Below are positions 33,153-33,539 of a stretch of DNA of 33,539 nucleotides, piece after piece. Source of the stretch: Phycisphaeraceae bacterium (GTDB lineage: Bacteria; Planctomycetota; Phycisphaerae; Phycisphaerales; SM1A02); the NCBI GenBank assembly GCA_004213555.1, contig SHAP01000013.1:1-33539 (forward strand), given 5' to 3'. The notes below the pieces were generated by a model. It searched no databases and was not told the DNA's origin. It saw only the letters and a program-made list of their open reading frames with translations. Within the stretch, counting starts at the first letter, position 1, and each line of letters starts with the position of its first letter. The translations under genes and the position numbers were made by a program.

Positions 33153-33183
33153 CGGCCTCGCTTCGGCGGGGCCGTGTTCTTTT
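33153..33183 (+). terminator. Rho-independent terminator after tRNA-Val
   Basis: CGGCCTCGC (33153-33161) pairs with GCGGGGCCG (33166-33174), one T-G wobble, closed by a TTCG tetraloop, then TGTTCTTTT. It lies 19 nt past the tRNA. Confidence 0.88.
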
Positions 33184-33197
33184 GAGGTCCAGTTCGT

Positions 33198-33203
33198 TAG
33201 CCT
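33198..33203 (+). promoter_or_regulatory. Putative -10 element of the last gene (leaderless)
   Basis: TAGCCT followed by GAAGGC and GTG 33210, a 6-nt spacing. AAGG within the spacer is too close to the GTG to act as a normal Shine-Dalgarno sequence. Confidence 0.4.
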
Positions 33204-33209
33204 GAAGGC

Positions 33210-33539
33210 GTGGCGACCTCGTGCGATGTCTGTGTTTTGGGTGCGGGGCACAACGGCTTGACGGCCGCGGTGTTCTTGGCCCGTGCTGGGCTCCGGGTCC
33301 ACGTGCTGGAACGTTCCTCGGTGTTGGGGGGAGCCGCTCGAACCGAACGGCCTTTTGCCAAAGCCCCCGAACTTGGTCATTCCACCGGCGCGTATCTGCT
33401 GGGGGTGATGCCTCCCGAGTTGATCGATCGTTTGGCGCTTCCGTTGGAACTGGTTCGTCGTGATCCCCACTATTTTTTGCCCACGCTGGATAGGCGATCG
33501 TTGTTGTTGGGGGCCGATGCCCAAAAGAACGACGCGCAA
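33210..33539 (+). CDS. FAD-dependent oxidoreductase, phytoene desaturase/PYROXD2-like (3' end outside window)
   Basis: 110 codons from GTG 33210 to the window edge. The N-terminus is a dinucleotide-binding fold: [20 protein letters not shown] with the GxGxxG motif, then [16 protein letters not shown], the GG that contacts FAD in amine oxidase and carotenoid desaturase-like proteins. The following [22 protein letters not shown] resembles the NAD(P)/FAD-dependent oxidoreductases related to PYROXD2 and phytoene desaturases, but the substrate cannot be told from the fragment. The GTG start is supported by the conserved N-terminus beginning immediately after it and by TAGCCT 6 nt upstream. Confidence 0.85.
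   Translation, partial: MATSCDVCVLGAGHNGLTAAVFLARAGLRVHVLERSSVLGGAARTERPFAKAPELGHSTGAYLLGVMPPELIDRLALPLELVRRDPHYFLPTLDRRSLLLGADAQKNDAQ

Overview
This 33.5 kb window is gene-dense bacterial DNA of roughly 60% GC, with genes on both strands, many 1-11 bp gene overlaps and almost no spacer. I saw no insertion sequence, phage gene, CRISPR array or other sign of recent transfer. The combination of a twin-arginine Gfo/Idh/MocA oxidoreductase, a XylR-type AraC regulator, an extra stand-alone GroES paralogue and a degenerate GspE/PilB-like protein beside a PilT-type ATPase suggests a Planctomycetota bacterium, perhaps of the Phycisphaerae. That placement is inference and was not tested with a tree.

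Layout. 1-830 (-) is the start of an acyltransferase-3 membrane protein with ankyrin repeats in a loop, divergent from an uncharacterised protein at 853-1707 (+). 1807-5186 (-) holds panD and the groE operon: degenerate receiver, groES, two small ORFs, groEL. 5363-6769 (+) is asnS, which meets murD (8019-6766, -) tail to tail. 8046-14997 (+) is a tightly packed string: two small membrane proteins, a LOG-family protein, a possible lipoprotein, gltX, an uncharacterised protein and fumarylacetoacetase. A secreted Gfo/Idh/MocA protein (15038-16315) converges on an AraC-type regulator (17497-16343, -). A 406-bp non-coding stretch rich in dyads separates the regulator from hmgA (-). 19163-22438 carries a small membrane protein (+), a second GroES (-), hppD (+) and aroA (+). 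22435-26922 (+) holds an ABC exporter, a coiled-coil protein and accB-accC. guaB is on the minus strand (28415-26931). 28553-33017 (+) is a PilT-like ATPase, a membrane-anchored GspE-like pseudo-ATPase and a CvpA-like protein. The window ends with a tRNA-Val(GAC), a terminator and the start of an FAD-dependent oxidoreductase.

How the genes work together. hppD, hmgA and fahA supply three steps of tyrosine/homogentisate degradation from three transcription units within 8 kb; no tyrosine aminotransferase or maleylacetoacetate isomerase gene is present here. accB-accC, panD, aroA, murD, guaB, asnS and gltX are core biosynthesis and translation genes.

The most striking general feature is regulatory. 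Many genes that begin transcription units have a -10-like TANNNT hexamer placed 6-7 nt before the start codon and no Shine-Dalgarno sequence, whereas genes inside operons usually have one. This implies widespread leaderless mRNAs. Three divergent gene pairs, separated by only 22, 26 and 29 nt, carry such -10 elements back to back, two of them sharing bases. The best candidate for an undescribed protein system is the PilT-like / pseudo-GspE / CvpA-like operon at 28553-33017.
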